From Pseudeuparius sepicola (Eukaryota > Arthropoda > Insecta > Coleoptera > Anthribidae): DNA of 64,000 nt. A program made the translations under genes and the position numbers. Location of the stretch: contig OY987298.1 of NCBI GenBank assembly GCA_963920635.1, forward strand, positions 105,901,309-105,965,308. Direction: 5' to 3'. Below the pieces are notes generated by a model. It was not told the origin of the DNA. It saw only the letters and a list, made by a program, of their open reading frames with translations, and made no database searches. Below are positions 24,361-36,720 of the stretch, in pieces; the first letter of the stretch is position 1; each line of letters begins with the position of its first letter.

Positions 24361-26430
24361 GCAGAATTGACAGTTGACACCCTGGCCTGCCATCGTCGTC
24401 CTAAATGGCGACTTCCGATTGTTTTTTTTTTATGGATTTGGCTCCCCAAACCTTCCAATTCGTTCTGGAAACGGAAATCGTCATCATTTGGCAGGCGAGG
24501 TTATAAAAAGAACCAGCGAGAGGCATGAGGCCACTTCCCTAGCGACGACTCGTGGTGATCTCACGTCAGGTGAAAGTTCGGTTTTGATTTTCTGTCTAGA
24601 AGATTTCCGTGTGAAAACTCTTTTCAAAACCTAACTTTCAGCCTCACGGACGGCTTAAGTGGTTCTGTACGTGGTGTGCATATATTTTTGCGGTGCTAAT
24701 TTGGGTTTTTCTGTTTTTTATTGCATGTGCTGAGACCACGTGTATTGAGGTGTCGAGTGACGATTTCCACGCATTTTTCGGGTTTCGACGGCGACCTGCT
24801 GCAGGTGGAACCACGGAGAGGACCCCTGGTAGCACAGTCTGTGTGACTAGCAGCTCAATTTTTAATATTTTTTTATTAATAACGTCACTTTGACGACTTC
24901 TTGAGCTACTCTCACCTAGACCTGTTGCCCCTTTTCTCTGTGGGTTACACGCAGTAGGCTGTGGTCATAAATTGGTTGCATATTTTTGATTATTAGCACA
25001 AACGTAGCGAAACGAACCCTTAAGTTGCCCGAGACTGACGTGGACTCTACCACGTTTTCTTTTTCTTTTGTTATCTAGCTTTCGGGCTGTTATATTTTTC
25101 ATCTTGTGTTTCGGTATCGACTGGGGGAGTCGCCAAACTATTTATATTTTATTAATGTTACCTTTTATTTTGTAAATATTGTACAGTAAATTTATAAGAC
25201 AGGTTTAGTCAAGATAATTGGTCATTTTGGTTATCAGTTTTTAATCTATTTCATAGTTGGGGGTCATTAAGTCAAAGTTACGTCTCGTAATTTATCTTGA
25301 GATTATAACGTCAAGTATAAGTAAACTTTAAGTCACTAATCTGTACAGATTGCTTCATAATTTCTTTTATATAGCTATTCTTAAGTAACTTAACACTGAA
25401 CCTTGTAAAAGCATCGATTTTTCGACTGCAGTGTTTTCGGAGACTGTTCGTTGTGTTTTCTGTTACATGCACTCCGGTACGTGAGCGAAGCACGTAAGCG
25501 AGACAGTGGCGGACTAAGTACCAGCACACCAACCTTACAACCCGCACGCCTTCCAGCACCAGCTCAGACACCCACGACCCGCTCGAGTCTCGAGGCCTAG
25601 CCGAGGTCCTAATCCACGAACAAGGAGTAAGGAGCGAGGGTGGCCTCTACTCAGCTTTAATTTGGGAAGACTTTAAGGTACTCTGTAGAACTGTCGTCCA
25701 AATTTTCAAAGTGCCGTAAACAAGACTTATAACCGGAAAGGTTAAAAAAATTAGTTGGAATTTTTAAGTGGGTTCGGATTCCTTTGTGACCTGAATTCGT
25801 TGCCCCAACAAACTATTCTCCCCTCCTAAATCAAACACCTAAATAATCATACAATATTTAATGGAAAATAACTGTGAATAGTTATGACAATTCAAAATTT
25901 AAATTAGTCGTTAGATTTTGATAACAAACAAAAAAATTTAAAACTTAGTGAATTCGTTATAAAATTTCGAACGTCCTGTGTTTTTGAGAGTCTCTTGGAA
26001 CTACTAGCACTTGAGGTTTGAGTGAAACTTTATACTTGCGACTGTGACACTTGATCGAAGAATATCTTGTGTTCGATGCGACGACCCTTCCCTTTTTCTG
26101 ACTGTGACGACTTTCCTGCTACGAACTGGCCTTAACGGGTGGCTTGCATTAGGCGCATGTGTTGACTAGCTAGAGCAGAGCCAATCTCAGGTGTTGTGCA
26201 GATGTTGCCGTACCGCTTCGGTGCCTAGCTCAGCAGCGTACTAGTCGAAGGTGGGTGTTCTTCACTGTCACAGTATCACGTCTCCGTGTCGATGATGTAC
26301 ATAGGTAACAAACACAACAAGAGCAGAAGTTAGTCCAAGAATGCTAATATTAATTTAAATGTGTAAGATACACAGCGATTTATTAAGAAGGTATATAAAA
26401 TTCAACTTAAAACAGAACTACTTATTTTAA
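24361..26430 (+). other. Unclassified low-repeat segment, possibly part of an LTR or host 5' region
   Basis: Moderately GC-rich with a TATA-like GGTTATAAAAAG near 24500, T-rich tracts, and TTGGGGGTCATTAAGTC near 25257 that resembles a retroelement primer-binding region. I found neither a matching second LTR nor coding sequence. It may be the remains of another LTR element or a host promoter. The gypsy element inserted at its right edge. Confidence 0.25.
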
Positions 26431-26435
26431 GACTT

Positions 26436-27696
26436 AATTATTAAAAAATATATAAAATCAAATTCAGCTGAATTTAGAACCTGCAATAAATTGCTAGTCG
26501 TTTAACTTTATGATAGTTAAACTATATAGGGAATTTGATTCGAAATTATTTATTGAACTTGGAAATTATTAATAAAAATTATATCTGAATATTAATATTT
26601 TGTTAAGTGGACTCTCTAGTATTTATGAATTTATTGCGAAATTATCGACGAAATTCGATCGGGTAGTATTTTGCCAGGGGTGAAAATGATGTTTTTAAAC
26701 AAGTATAATATTAAAAAGGAAATCTACTGGTCAGGAGAACGAAAGTCTTAGGTAGCTGTTCTTTTTTAGAGGTACCAAAAAAGGTTATAACTGACAAGTT
26801 ATACAAAAAAACAGCAACCTCGAGAGAAAATGGCCGCAGGTGAGGTGGTACTGAATAAAAAAACAATTTCCGAAAATATGAACGATATAATAAAAAAAAC
26901 CACACTCACCTAGGCGATTTTCCTCCTCTAGTAGTCCTTGATCGATTCCTGCCCAACAGAACTCCGTTCCAAGCTCCTAGTCAGCTTATGGCGACGTCAG
27001 TTTTGCAATGGCGGTGTTCACTCCGCCGTGAAAGAAAAGAAAAAGATTTAATCACCCCAACCAGGCACTACAATGAAAATACTTCACCAAAACCAATTAA
27101 CCCGTACTACCGATCAAATTCGCGATCAATTTAGAGCAAAATGCTAAAAAAACCAAACGAGAAAATATTCAGAAAAGGCGATTGCCACTAGAGAGTACCG
27201 ATTAATTCGAGAGTCAAAAATGAAAGGGGGCGAGGGACGCTGCGTCGTTCGATTCATTCTATACAACCGTGGTACATAAAAAAGTGCAGCCAATAGGAAT
27301 CGAGGTGCTGGAGTCAATTGACGGTTTATTTCAAACGATTTTCTTTACTTGTACAGTAAATATTAACAAAACAAATGCTATATAATTAAAGCAATTTAAC
27401 ATACTTACTTCTATTCAATCTGTTCGCAAATATTTACATAATAAATTCCACTGCCTGTTCTACCAAATATCGAAAAGTAGTCGACATGTTCTGCGGGTTG
27501 CGCTACCCACTACAAGAGGTCGCTGGCGGCACGGTCGCGAAATTAATTTGTTTATAATTCGAAATATCAATAATTTAACAAGAAAATGTAAGCTGTACCA
27601 TCCTATAATAGGTGTGCCTTCTTAGTTTATGCCTGTCTGGAATCAAATAAAAACGTTGTAACGGGCTTCTTGGAATTTACAAAAAAAACCGTTACA
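26436..27696 (-). repeat. Gypsy 3' LTR
   Basis: In element orientation it starts at 27696 (TGTAACGG) and ends near 26436. It differs from the other LTR by a few substitutions and an 11-bp-scale indel near 27270. The far end is TAATAATT rather than the usual CA. That boundary rests on the matching edge of the other copy and the GACTT flanks. Confidence 0.85.
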
Positions 27697-27714
27697 CATT
27701 CCTCCAACCCGATC
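27697..27714 (-). other. Polypurine tract of the gypsy element
   Basis: On the minus strand GGGTTGGAGGAATG lies immediately before the TGTAACGG start of the 3' LTR. This is where plus-strand DNA priming occurs in LTR retrotransposons, and it confirms orientation and LTR start. Confidence 0.7.
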
Positions 27715-29874
27715 AAAAAATACGAAAACTCCAAGTTGAGTATTTTTTCCTAAGAAAATTCAAAGAACTCTAACAATTAAAAATATACTGGATGGTGTAA
27801 AATTACCGTAGGTCGGTTAATAAATTAGCCGCACTCCAAAGCCTACGCGAAATTTCCCTCAGTGTAAGTACCTATCATTGGACACCGAAGTGCTCTCCAA
27901 GCCTCCGATAAGTACTATACCACTGCCAGATATGAGTTGTTATTGATCCAAGACAGCAAAACCAAGATATTAAGAAAATTTGACAGTGAAACTTATTGAT
28001 AAGTAGATAAGTGGAAAGAAATAGCAGATCACTTGTTTTCGGACACCGAAGTGCTGTCCTGGCCTACGACAAGCGATATACCAATCATTGCCACTTACCT
28101 TAATCAATCAACAGACAGCTCAAAGTAGATATGTAAAACTGAGAAAAAAAATTGTCAATTAAATTACCACAAGTTATACAAAATGAAAAGAGACGACAAA
28201 TACTGATACTTCCTTCGTTCAGCGTTATTCCATCAAGACAATAATCATAATAAATCATTTTAATACCAATAAAGTTAAATCCACATTATCCCCAACCCAA
28301 CTTAACCTAAAGAGGAGAAAGGAATTGAAAGGAACTCCTCGAAGCAAATCGAACCTGTCTGCCAGCGACACATGTAAGCCTCTGGACCTGAGTCACACGG
28401 TACTGAGCACCTGTGGTTCCTATCGCGGAAAGTCACATTAGTAAACTCTCAGTACCCGAGGATCTCAAATCCAAAAAACGAACATACCCCTCCAACATAC
28501 GGGCGCGATAAGGACCTGACAGAAAAAGAAGATATGACAGTCTTGGCCAAAACTGTCATATCCGTCACTTATAAAAGTAGACTGCCTGCTCATCTGTGAC
28601 TCATTGCAGGATATAGAGGAAACAATTTATCCGGAAGAACTAACTGGTCTGTCAAAAAGAAAACAAAAAAATGTATAGAAACCAAATCATCACACAAGAG
28701 GGTTTCAACCTGTTGTGTGGAGCAGTGATGAAAAGAGTGGGTCTGGAATGGATAGCATTCCATAAAAAAATTGGAATTATTTACTATGGAAATAAAAAAA
28801 TTGTGAAATTGGCTAATTGTACAGGGGGGACAAAAGGGTAGGAAATCAAAAATAAAAAAATAACCCCACTGGTTAAAATAATTTCATGCTAAACTTACGG
28901 CCGATCACCCTCAGGCACGTGTGCTCTGTTTGAATAAATCTAGGTTCCAAGAGAAACGAACATGAAACCATTTCAAGCAACATCGCAACTAAACAATACG
29001 GGAAATGAAATATTGGAAGACCCAGTACAATAGCAAACCTCACCAAAAAAAACGAACCCCATCCAATCAAAATATAAACCTCAAACGTATTGAACGCCAT
29101 GATCATGACCAATAGGACGTTAAGATGAATCACGTGTTATTCAACCAGAATTTCCCAAACTGATGGCAGAGCCGAGAATTGTGACACCAATAAAAGCATG
29201 GTCTATTACCCGAAAAACAATCCACATTTTCTCATCCTGTCTTTCAGTTGGTACTACTTAGGTATTAATAAATAACACGTATCTCATCAGCCAGCGGTGT
29301 TATGCTGGTTGATTCAATGGTTATCAGATTCAGTACTTGCTGATGAACCATGAACTCATAAATAAGTACCCACCAAACTAACCCAAGTAACACATTTTGA
29401 ATGGTTGGAAAGTCCAAAACATGCTACCACCAAATGTTAAATTTGCAATCCGAAGTCCGCAATTCCTTCATCAAAAAAATAATCAATGTCCAGTTCATTA
29501 AGAAAAAGAATCATAAACACTACTAATTGAACCTCCAAAACAAGTCCAAAGAAACTCCAACAATATAACAGAATATCTCGGAATCCCTATTCCGATATAT
29601 TCAAAAGAATACAGGCTCGTCAGCCGAATATTCAAAAAAACTATACAGGCAATGTGGTATTAAAATAAAGGTCTATAGGTCTGTATATTAGCTGTTCCCT
29701 AGAGGTGACATAAGTCATAATTTAAAAAAATTAGGAACGCTAATTTCAGAGTTACCCTCTACCATTTCACCACACAGCACCCATAGTAAAGTGTTTACTA
29801 GAAATTTGTCACCAGACAAGTTATGAAAATAATAATGAGGTACATTGACAAAGGAACGGCACAGATCGAATCAC
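27715..29874 (-). other. Gypsy 3' internal region, no recognised ORF
   Basis: 2.2 kb lie between the end of pol and the polypurine tract, a position where some gypsy-like elements carry a third ORF. The longest minus-strand ORF (29133-28873, 86 codons) is hydrophobic, but I cannot assign it. No long open frame remains. It contains short palindromes such as ATGACAGTCTTGGCCAAAACTGTCAT near 28534, whose central 20 bp are self-complementary. Confidence 0.5.
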
Positions 29875-29990
29875 CTACTCATCACCTGACTGGTCAAGAT
29901 CGTCATCGGTCTCTCGATCGTCAGAGTAATTTGGTTTGAGATCTTTTATATGAAAGTTACCCAGATTATTTCCGGCTTTATCTTTTAAAT
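29875..29990 (-). pseudogene. Gypsy pol C-terminal tail beyond the insertion
   Basis: On the far side of the foldback the frame resumes as NLKDKAGNNLGNFHIKDLKP. It ends after an acidic tail (DDRETDDDLDQSGDE) at a stop. The break falls at the TATA target duplication, and reading frame is consistent across the pre-insertion site. This shows the foldback entered a continuous pol gene. Confidence 0.8.
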
Positions 29991-29994
29991 TATA

Positions 29995-31161
29995 CAGGGT
30001 GTCCGGAAAGTATGGGGCAATCTTACAGGAGCAGGTAGGGGACGTCAAAATATTACGATTGAGCTTTACCACTACGGGTCAGATCTCAATACTTACTGAG
30101 ATACAGTGCGTTGTAACTCTTTTTTTCAAATTGAATTATGGCAATATCTCCCAAACTAATCAAGCTGTTGAACTGAAATTTGGCACTGCTGTGTTTTTGG
30201 CGATGGAGAATAAGCTGAAAATGTCAATTTCGCCGTATCTCACAGAGGGCGACACTTGCGCTGTTTTTGGATCGTGCTTTTACTCGTAACTTTTTTGAGG
30301 TTATGTTTTTGGTCCTGCAGGTCTATCATTTTAGTGCATCTTTTCACTCTGCAAGAAAAAGGTACTCTTGTTTCATAACGATAAAGTCAACCGTTTGCGT
30401 TGAAATTGCCAAAACGTGCCCCAAAACACCTGTTGAGTTCAATATTCGAAACATAAAATTTTCACCTATCGCTTTCAAGTGTTTCATATCAACGGTACCA
30501 TTTGAAGTGAAAAAAAATCCCTATGAACAAAGTACCAAAAATTATTCGCTTTCAAAATGGAAAGGATTGAATTTGACAAAATTTTGACACGCTGTTTCAA
30601 GAAAACCAATGGTGTTTTGACCACTGCTCATTTGGCATTTTTTTCATCATTTTGAATGTACAGTTGATCTGTAATATTTGAAAGTGGTAGGTGAAAATTT
30701 TAAGTGTCGAATATTGAACTCAACAGGTGTTTTGGGGCACATTTTGCCGATTTCAACGCAAACGGTTGATTTAATCGTTATGAAACAAGAGTACCTTTTT
30801 CTTGCAGAATAAAAAGATGCACTAAAATAATAGACCTGCAGGACCAAAGAGATAACCTCAAAAAAGTTACGAGTAAAAGCACGAGCCAAAAACAGCGCAA
30901 GTGGCGCCCTCTGTGAGATACGGCGAAATTGACATTTTCAGCTTATTCTCCATCGCCAAAAACACAGCAGTGCCAAATTTCAGTTCAACAGCTTGATTAG
31001 TTTGGGAGATATTGCCATAATTCAATTTGAAAAAAAGAGTTACAACGCCCTGTATTTCAGTAACTATTGAGATCTGATCCGTAGTTGTTGAGCTCAATCG
31101 TAATATTTTGACGTCCCCTACTTGCTCCTGTGAGATAGCCCCATACTTACCGGACACCCTG
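29995..31161. mobile_element. 1167-bp foldback element in gypsy pol, TATA TSD
   Basis: Ends CAGGGTGTCCGG and CCGGACACCCTG are inverted. Arms of about 510 bp pair through GACGTCAAAATATTACGATT, ACGTATCTCACAGAGG-type and AACGCAAACGGTTGA words, with a loop near 30505-30655. TATA lies on both sides (29991-29994 and 31162-31165). The mirrored ORFs inside are products of the two arms. A decayed relative lies at 11420-12203. Confidence 0.88.
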
Positions 31162-32831
31162 TATACTAAAGGTGAAATAACTTTGTGCACAATGCATGGA
31201 ATGTATTTGGGAGCCAATTTTGCCAAATATGCATTAGCAGCATTAGATAGAGTGAAATTCTTTTTCCAAACATAATCTCCTACATGAAAAGACATAGGGC
31301 GCTTCCTTAAATTGTAATGTCTAGAGTTTTTCTCGTGAGCACGTCTGAGCTTAAACCTGACATCAGAAAATACCTTAGGTAACTCTTGCAAGTCATCTAC
31401 CAGTTGGTTTTTTGCTTCTATTACAGGAATGTTATTGGCATTTTCTGCGATTTTACCATAATAGTCACCTGAAAGTGGGATATTTCTACCGAAAACTAAA
31501 AATGCTGGTGAGTAGTCAGTTATTTCGTGTTTAGCTAAACGGATAGCTTGTGCAATCTGATGTATATTTGTATCCCAGGTTTTATGATTCTCATGAATGT
31601 AAGATTTTAAAGCTGTCACTATGACACGATTTACCCTTTCAGTATGATTTATTTGCGGATGATAACGAGCATTATAAAATATTTTTTGCACCCTATATTT
31701 CTCCATGAGAGTCTTGAACTCTCTGCTAATAAATTGGCTTCCATTGTCACAACAAAATATCTGGGGAACTCCATACAGTAAAAAAACTTGATTCTCTATA
31801 AATTTTATAATTGAACTACACGTGGCTTTAAATAAAGGTTGTATAAGAACAAATTTAGAAAACCAATCGACTATTACCAGTAAATATTGATTACCATTTT
31901 TAGATCGTGGGTAGGGACCCAATAAATCGGCTGATATCATTTGAAAAGGGAAGTTTATATTTCGATAGGATCCCATAAGACCTGGTTGCGAAACATTTGG
32001 GCTCTTATTGGCTCCACAAATCGGACACCTTTTGACATATCTAACAACATCTCTACGCATGTTAGGCCAATAGTAAAGTTCCCTAATTCGTGCTAAAGTT
32101 TTTGACACTCCAAAATGTCCGGCAGTAGTACTGTCATGATATATTGAAAAAATTTGTTTTCTATTTGAAGTTGGTACTACCATTTTCCATTCTGAAATAT
32201 TAGTAATGGATGGTATTCTATCAAAAACATGTTTATACAACAAATTATTCTTTACCATGAGCGTAGGATAGTCATCTGGACTTGTCAGAACTTTTTGATA
32301 AAGAAAAGAATACCATTTACATGGCTTGAATTCTGCAACATCCAGGACTGATAATTCTGTTAAAAGAGGTGTTGTTCTGGAAAGAGCATCCGCAACTACC
32401 ATTGTAGAACCCTTCCGATGTTGTATTTCAAAGTCAAATTGAGATAGTTTGAGTGCCCACCGAGCTAATCTACCGGCTGGATTAGATAAATTCATGAACC
32501 AGACCAGAGAAGCGTGGTCTGTCTCAACTACAAAATGAGTACCTTCTACATAACCTCTAAATTTCTCAATCCCGAATAAAACACCCAAACATTCCCTCTC
32601 GGTAACTGAATATTTACGTTGACATTTATTAAGAGTTTTACTCGCAAAAGCAATGGGATGTTCAGCTCCGTCGATTTTTTGATAAAGAACGGCACCCAGT
32701 CCAGTATCACTTGCATCTGTCTGGATTATGAATTGTTTCTCAAAACATGGTGTTGCCAAAACTGGACTATTAGTCAAAGAGTATTTAATTTTATTAAAAG
32801 CTTCTTCAGCCTCAGAAGTCCACTTAATAGT
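30867..32831 (-). pseudogene. Gypsy pol: RNase H and integrase
   Basis: After the nonsense codon the frame reads RNase H (IQTDASDTGLGAVLYQ, TDHASLVWFM, VVADALSR). Then come the HHCC zinc domain of integrase (HDSTTAGHFGVSKTL ... RCPICG) and the DDE core (ISADLLGPYPRS, CCDNGSQF, NHTERVNRV), followed by a C-terminal SH3-like region (VGDYVWKKNF). The real pol sequence stops near 31162. The last ~98 codons of the open frame lie in the inserted foldback element. All catalytic residues I can check are present, but the protein is split upstream and altered downstream. Confidence 0.92.
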
Positions 32832-33529
32832 TTATCCTTTTTTACGACCGTGCAATAAATCAGTGATTGGAGAAGCTAGACTACTAAAATTTTTAATAAA
32901 ACGACGATAGTAACTAATGAGACCAATTAAACGTTTTATTTCAGTAGTGGTCTTCGGAGCTGGATAGTTGACAATTGCCTCTACCTTTTCTGGACTAGTT
33001 CTTAGACCTTCCTTATCAACAATAAACCCTAAATATTTTAGTGAAGACCGACAAAATTCACATTTGTCTAAATTGATAGTTAAATTAGCTTGTTTTAGTC
33101 TATTATATATTTTATGCAAAATCTCAATGTGTTTTTCAAAAGTCGGTGTTGCTACAATGATATCGTCGAGATAAACAAATGCAAAAGGTTCCAAACTAGG
33201 GTCAATGACTCTATCCATTAATCTCTGCATAGTCTGTGGTGAATTAGAAAGTCCAAATGGCATAACCCTGAATTGAAAGCTTCCTCGACCCTGTACAGCA
33301 AAAGCAGTTTTAATTCTTGATTCGTGGTCTAATGGAATCTGATAAAAAGCCTTTCTTAAGTCAATGGACGTAATAAATCTAGCATCACGGAGTTTATTTA
33401 GAATGTTATCTATCAGAGGAAGTGGATAAGTATCTTTAACTGTTACTTGATTTAATCTGCGACCATCGAAACACACTCTATATTCTCCTGATTTTTTTGT
33501 GACCAGCCACAGAGGACTGGACCAGGGCG
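32832..33529 (-). pseudogene. Gypsy pol: reverse transcriptase fragment
   Basis: The frame starts at the LTR joint with SPWSSPLWLVTKKSG, then CFDGRRLNQVTVKDTYPLP. It runs through RT motifs ITSIDLRKAFYQIPL, FRVMPFGLSNSPQ and the catalytic FVYLDDIIVA to the connector SYYRRFIKNFSSLASPI. It ends at an in-frame TAA (32834-32832). The same frame continues directly afterwards into the thumb/RNase H sequence, so this is a single nonsense change and not a frameshift. The N-terminal fingers of RT are missing. The active-site aspartates are intact. Confidence 0.92.
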
Positions 33530-33530
33530 A

Positions 33531-34784
33531 TTAATTATTAAAAAATATATAAAATCAAATTCAGCTGAATTTAGAACCTGCAATAAATTGCTAGTCGTTT
33601 AACTTTATGATAGTTAAACTATATAGGGAATTTGATTCGAAATTATTTATTGAACTTGGAAATTATTAATAAAAATTATATCTGAATATTAATATTTTGT
33701 TAAGTGGACTCTCTAGTATTTATGAATTTATTGCGAAATTATCGACGAAATTCGATCGGGTAGTATTTTGCCAGGGGTGAAAATGATGTTTTTAAACAAG
33801 TATAATATTAAAAAGGAAATCTACTGGTCAGGAGAACGAAAGTCTTAGGTAGCTGTTCTTTTTTAGAGGTACCAAAAAAGGTTATAACTGACAAGTTATA
33901 CAAAAAAACAGCAACCTCGAGAGAAAATGGCCGCAGGTGAGGTGGTACTGAATAAAAAAACAATTTCCGAAAATATGAACGATATAATAAAAAAAACCAC
34001 ACTCACCTAGGCGATTTTCCTCCTCTAGTAGTCCTTGATCGATTCCTGCCCAACAGAACTCCGTTCCAAGCTCCTAGTCAGCTTATGGCGACGTCAGTTT
34101 TGCAATGGCGGTGTTCACTCCGCCGTGAAAGAAAAGAAAAAGATTTAATCACCCCAACCAGGCACTACAATGAAAATACTTCACCAAAACCAATTAACCC
34201 GTACTACCGATCAAATTCGCGATCAATTTAGAGCAAAATGCTAAAAAAACCAAACGAGAAAATATTCAGAAAAGGCGATTGCCACTAGAGAGTACCGATT
34301 AATTCGAGAGTCAAAAATGAAAGGGGGCGAGGGACGCTGCGTCGTTCGATTCATTCTCCACATAAAAAAGTGCAGCCAATAGGAATCGAGCTGCTGGAGT
34401 CAATTGACGGTTTATTTCAAACGATTTTCTTTACTTGTACAGTAAATATTAACAAAACAAATGCTATCATAATTAAAGCAATTTAACATACTTACTTCTA
34501 TTCAATCTGTTCGCAAATATTTACATAATAAATTCCACTGCCTGTTCTACCAAATATCGAAAAATAGTCGACATGTTCTGCGGGTTGCGCTACCCACTAC
34601 CAGAGGTCGCTGGCGGCACGGTCGCGAAATTAATTTGTTTATAATTCGAAATATCAATAATTTAACAAGAAAATGTAAGCTGTACCATCCTATAATAGGT
34701 GTGCCTTCTTAGTTTATGCCTGTCTGGAATCAAATAAAAACGTTGTAACGGGCTTCTTGGAATTTACAAAAAAAAAACGTTACA
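33531..34784 (-). repeat. Gypsy 5' LTR
   Basis: Same sequence and orientation as the left copy. On its inner side no primer-binding site or gag follows. After one or two bases the sequence is already RT coding (SPWSSPLWLV), with a TAA at the joint. Confidence 0.85.
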
Positions 34785-34789
34785 GACTT

Positions 34790-36218
34790 TAAATGCTCAC
34801 GTGAACTTTTCGTGCTAGTAGTGTTGTCATATTAAGCTCACGAACATCTCTGATTTATATCATTAAGATTGAACATTTTTTTCGTAGTGCTTTCTAGTAG
34901 CTCACGAACATCTCCGATGTTGTATAAACTTTAAACAGTTTTCAATTTTTTTACAAATTATAAATTATAAGTAATCCAATTTAACTACTCAGTTTATCAA
35001 CTTTATTGTAACCATTTCAATGTACAAATTCTAACTTGTAAATATATTGTAAATAGAAAAATGTGCTTTTTATTTAACCATTAAATAGTTCAAGCTTCTG
35101 GCGCTCAAACATAACCATTTTCGTTATAACATAACGAAGTAATTATTTGAAAATAGAACAAAATTCTTTTTTTGAAATACTTTCAGTTGTGGTCAGGTTT
35201 CGGGTTAGTTTTGAATACCTAATTCCTAGTTTTTGTAATCATAGCACAGCGTTTGCGGGATCGCGCTCCACAAATATCATTATTTTATTAAATGTACTTA
35301 TTATTTATTTATTTATTAATAAAATAATATTTGTTCTCTTCGGGGCCCGCATGCAATGCCGCGCGGATAAATCGTTATCTTTATCGTATAGTGTCTGTGC
35401 GGGCGACAACTATGACGAGGTAGGTAGGTACATAAAATAGATATATGTACATATGTAGGTAGGCAAGAAAATCGTGATGCAGGTATACAACCTCATTCGT
35501 GAACACAATGGATATCCGTGTCCGTATTATAGGTTATGCTGACTAGTTTATAAATAGGTTTCGTTGAACCCATTGCATTGTCGTTCCATTATTTATTCAC
35601 AAGAAATACAATGCAGGCTATCGCTGGGTCAGAAATATCCCGATAAGTATTACAAACTAATCCGACTTATTCTCGGCCAATCAATTTTTCATAAACCAAT
35701 TCTGTTCGTGTCCCCATTTATATCTTCACTGTGCTATTCAATTTATTGGCTATATTATTTTCTGTAAGTAAGCGTATTAAATAAAAATCCATCCTTATAA
35801 ATGGGCCTTTTTCACGTTATTTTTTTATAACTACATCATGAAGTATATTGAAAATAAAGGTCAATAATATGTTTTCCATTTTTTGCGACCGGGAAAAGCA
35901 CTAGGGGCCGTGACGTCATGCCCCTAAAACGCCGATTGCTTCAATTTTTGGATGACAAATAGCTGACTTGAATGTTGGAAATGTTGTTTATCAATATGGC
36001 ACCAAGGCAAATCGGGACGTAGGTATTCTGATTGATTCAAAATGTGGCGGAATACTTAAATATTCGTACAACGTTTTTGCCCAATAAAAATTATGTGGTA
36101 CCTTAAAGAAAAATCCGGCACTACTACGTAAAAGTAGGTATAGGTACTGAATATGTTCCCTCTTTTTAATCATACAAATTACCTAACTTCAACCTAATGA
36201 TCTATAATGATCTATTTC
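34790..36218. other. No gene seen (1.4 kb)
   Basis: AT-rich flank of the gypsy insertion. ORFs at 35147-35440 and 35564-35767 have no recognised domain. Confidence 0.35.
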
Positions 36219-36490
36219 CAGTGGCGACTAGTTAATAGGGGGCAATTGCCCCCCCCCCCAGACCTGTCGAGATAAACGAGAGTGGTAATATCAAAATTAA
36301 TAATACCAAAAATTATATACTCATCTACAATTTGTTATTTGTTTCATCTTGTCTTCTCGAAATTAAAACCTGTGCGGTAGATTTGAGAACGCGCCGCCGC
36401 GCCGTATAGCGTAGCTAGATATTCTGTGCAGCGTGTAGGTAACCGTAAATTAGGCAAAACAACCTACTAAACATATTTTGCACAATTACA

Positions 36491-36682
36491 GTGTGCACCG
36501 CCACGCCAGAAAGAACATTTTCAAAACTGAAAATTTTAAAAATTTATATTAGAGACAATATTAGCGAAAACCCACTGAATGGGTTAACATTCCTTTATGT
36601 GTACCCTGAAATACCCATATCTCCAGAGGAGATATTTGACGAGCTCAAGGCCAAAAAAAGAATACTTGATTTTGTGATATAG
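36491..36682 (+). pseudogene. hAT transposase C-terminal dimerisation domain
   Basis: The frame reads CTATPERTFSKLKILKIYIR, then NISENPLNGLTFLYV and EEIFDELKAKKRILDFV. This matches the hAT C-terminal pattern in which (T/S)-x-E-R-x-F-S-x-L-K-x-I-K is followed by R-L-x-G-L and an acidic tail. In intact transposases this segment closes the RNase H-like catalytic fold and mediates dimerisation. The catalytic DDE region and N-terminal BED finger are absent. The preceding TTTTGCACAATTACAG looks like a splice acceptor, so this may be the last exon of a former gene. Confidence 0.8.
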
Positions 36683-36720
36683 ATTTTACTGGTTTGAAGA
36701 AAAATTATTTTTATGTTATA

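Larger units (their letters stand above)
26431..34789 (-). mobile_element. Ty3/gypsy LTR retrotransposon, internally deleted
   Basis: Two nearly identical repeats of about 1.26 kb (26434-27696 and 33531-34784) bracket a minus-strand pol. GACTT occurs immediately outside both ends (26431-26435 and 34785-34789), a candidate 5-bp TSD. The minus-strand LTR starts TGTAACG next to a purine tract. Gag, protease and the N-terminal part of RT are absent: RT sequence abuts the inner edge of the 5' LTR. A foldback element interrupts pol at 29995-31161. High LTR identity implies fairly recent insertion. Confidence 0.9.

Noticed and set aside
26711..26905. 64-codon ORF present twice (also 33808-34002)
   Set aside because: It lies in the two LTR copies, so duplication is expected and does not indicate a gene.
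28873..29133. Hydrophobic 86-codon ORF in the gypsy 3' region, as an env remnant
   Set aside because: Hydrophobicity and position fit, but length is short and no recognisable env signature is present.
29999..30889. Mirrored ORFs sharing FFEVMFLVLQVYHFSASFHS-like sequence
   Set aside because: They are the two arms of a foldback element read in opposite directions. No independent evidence of coding.
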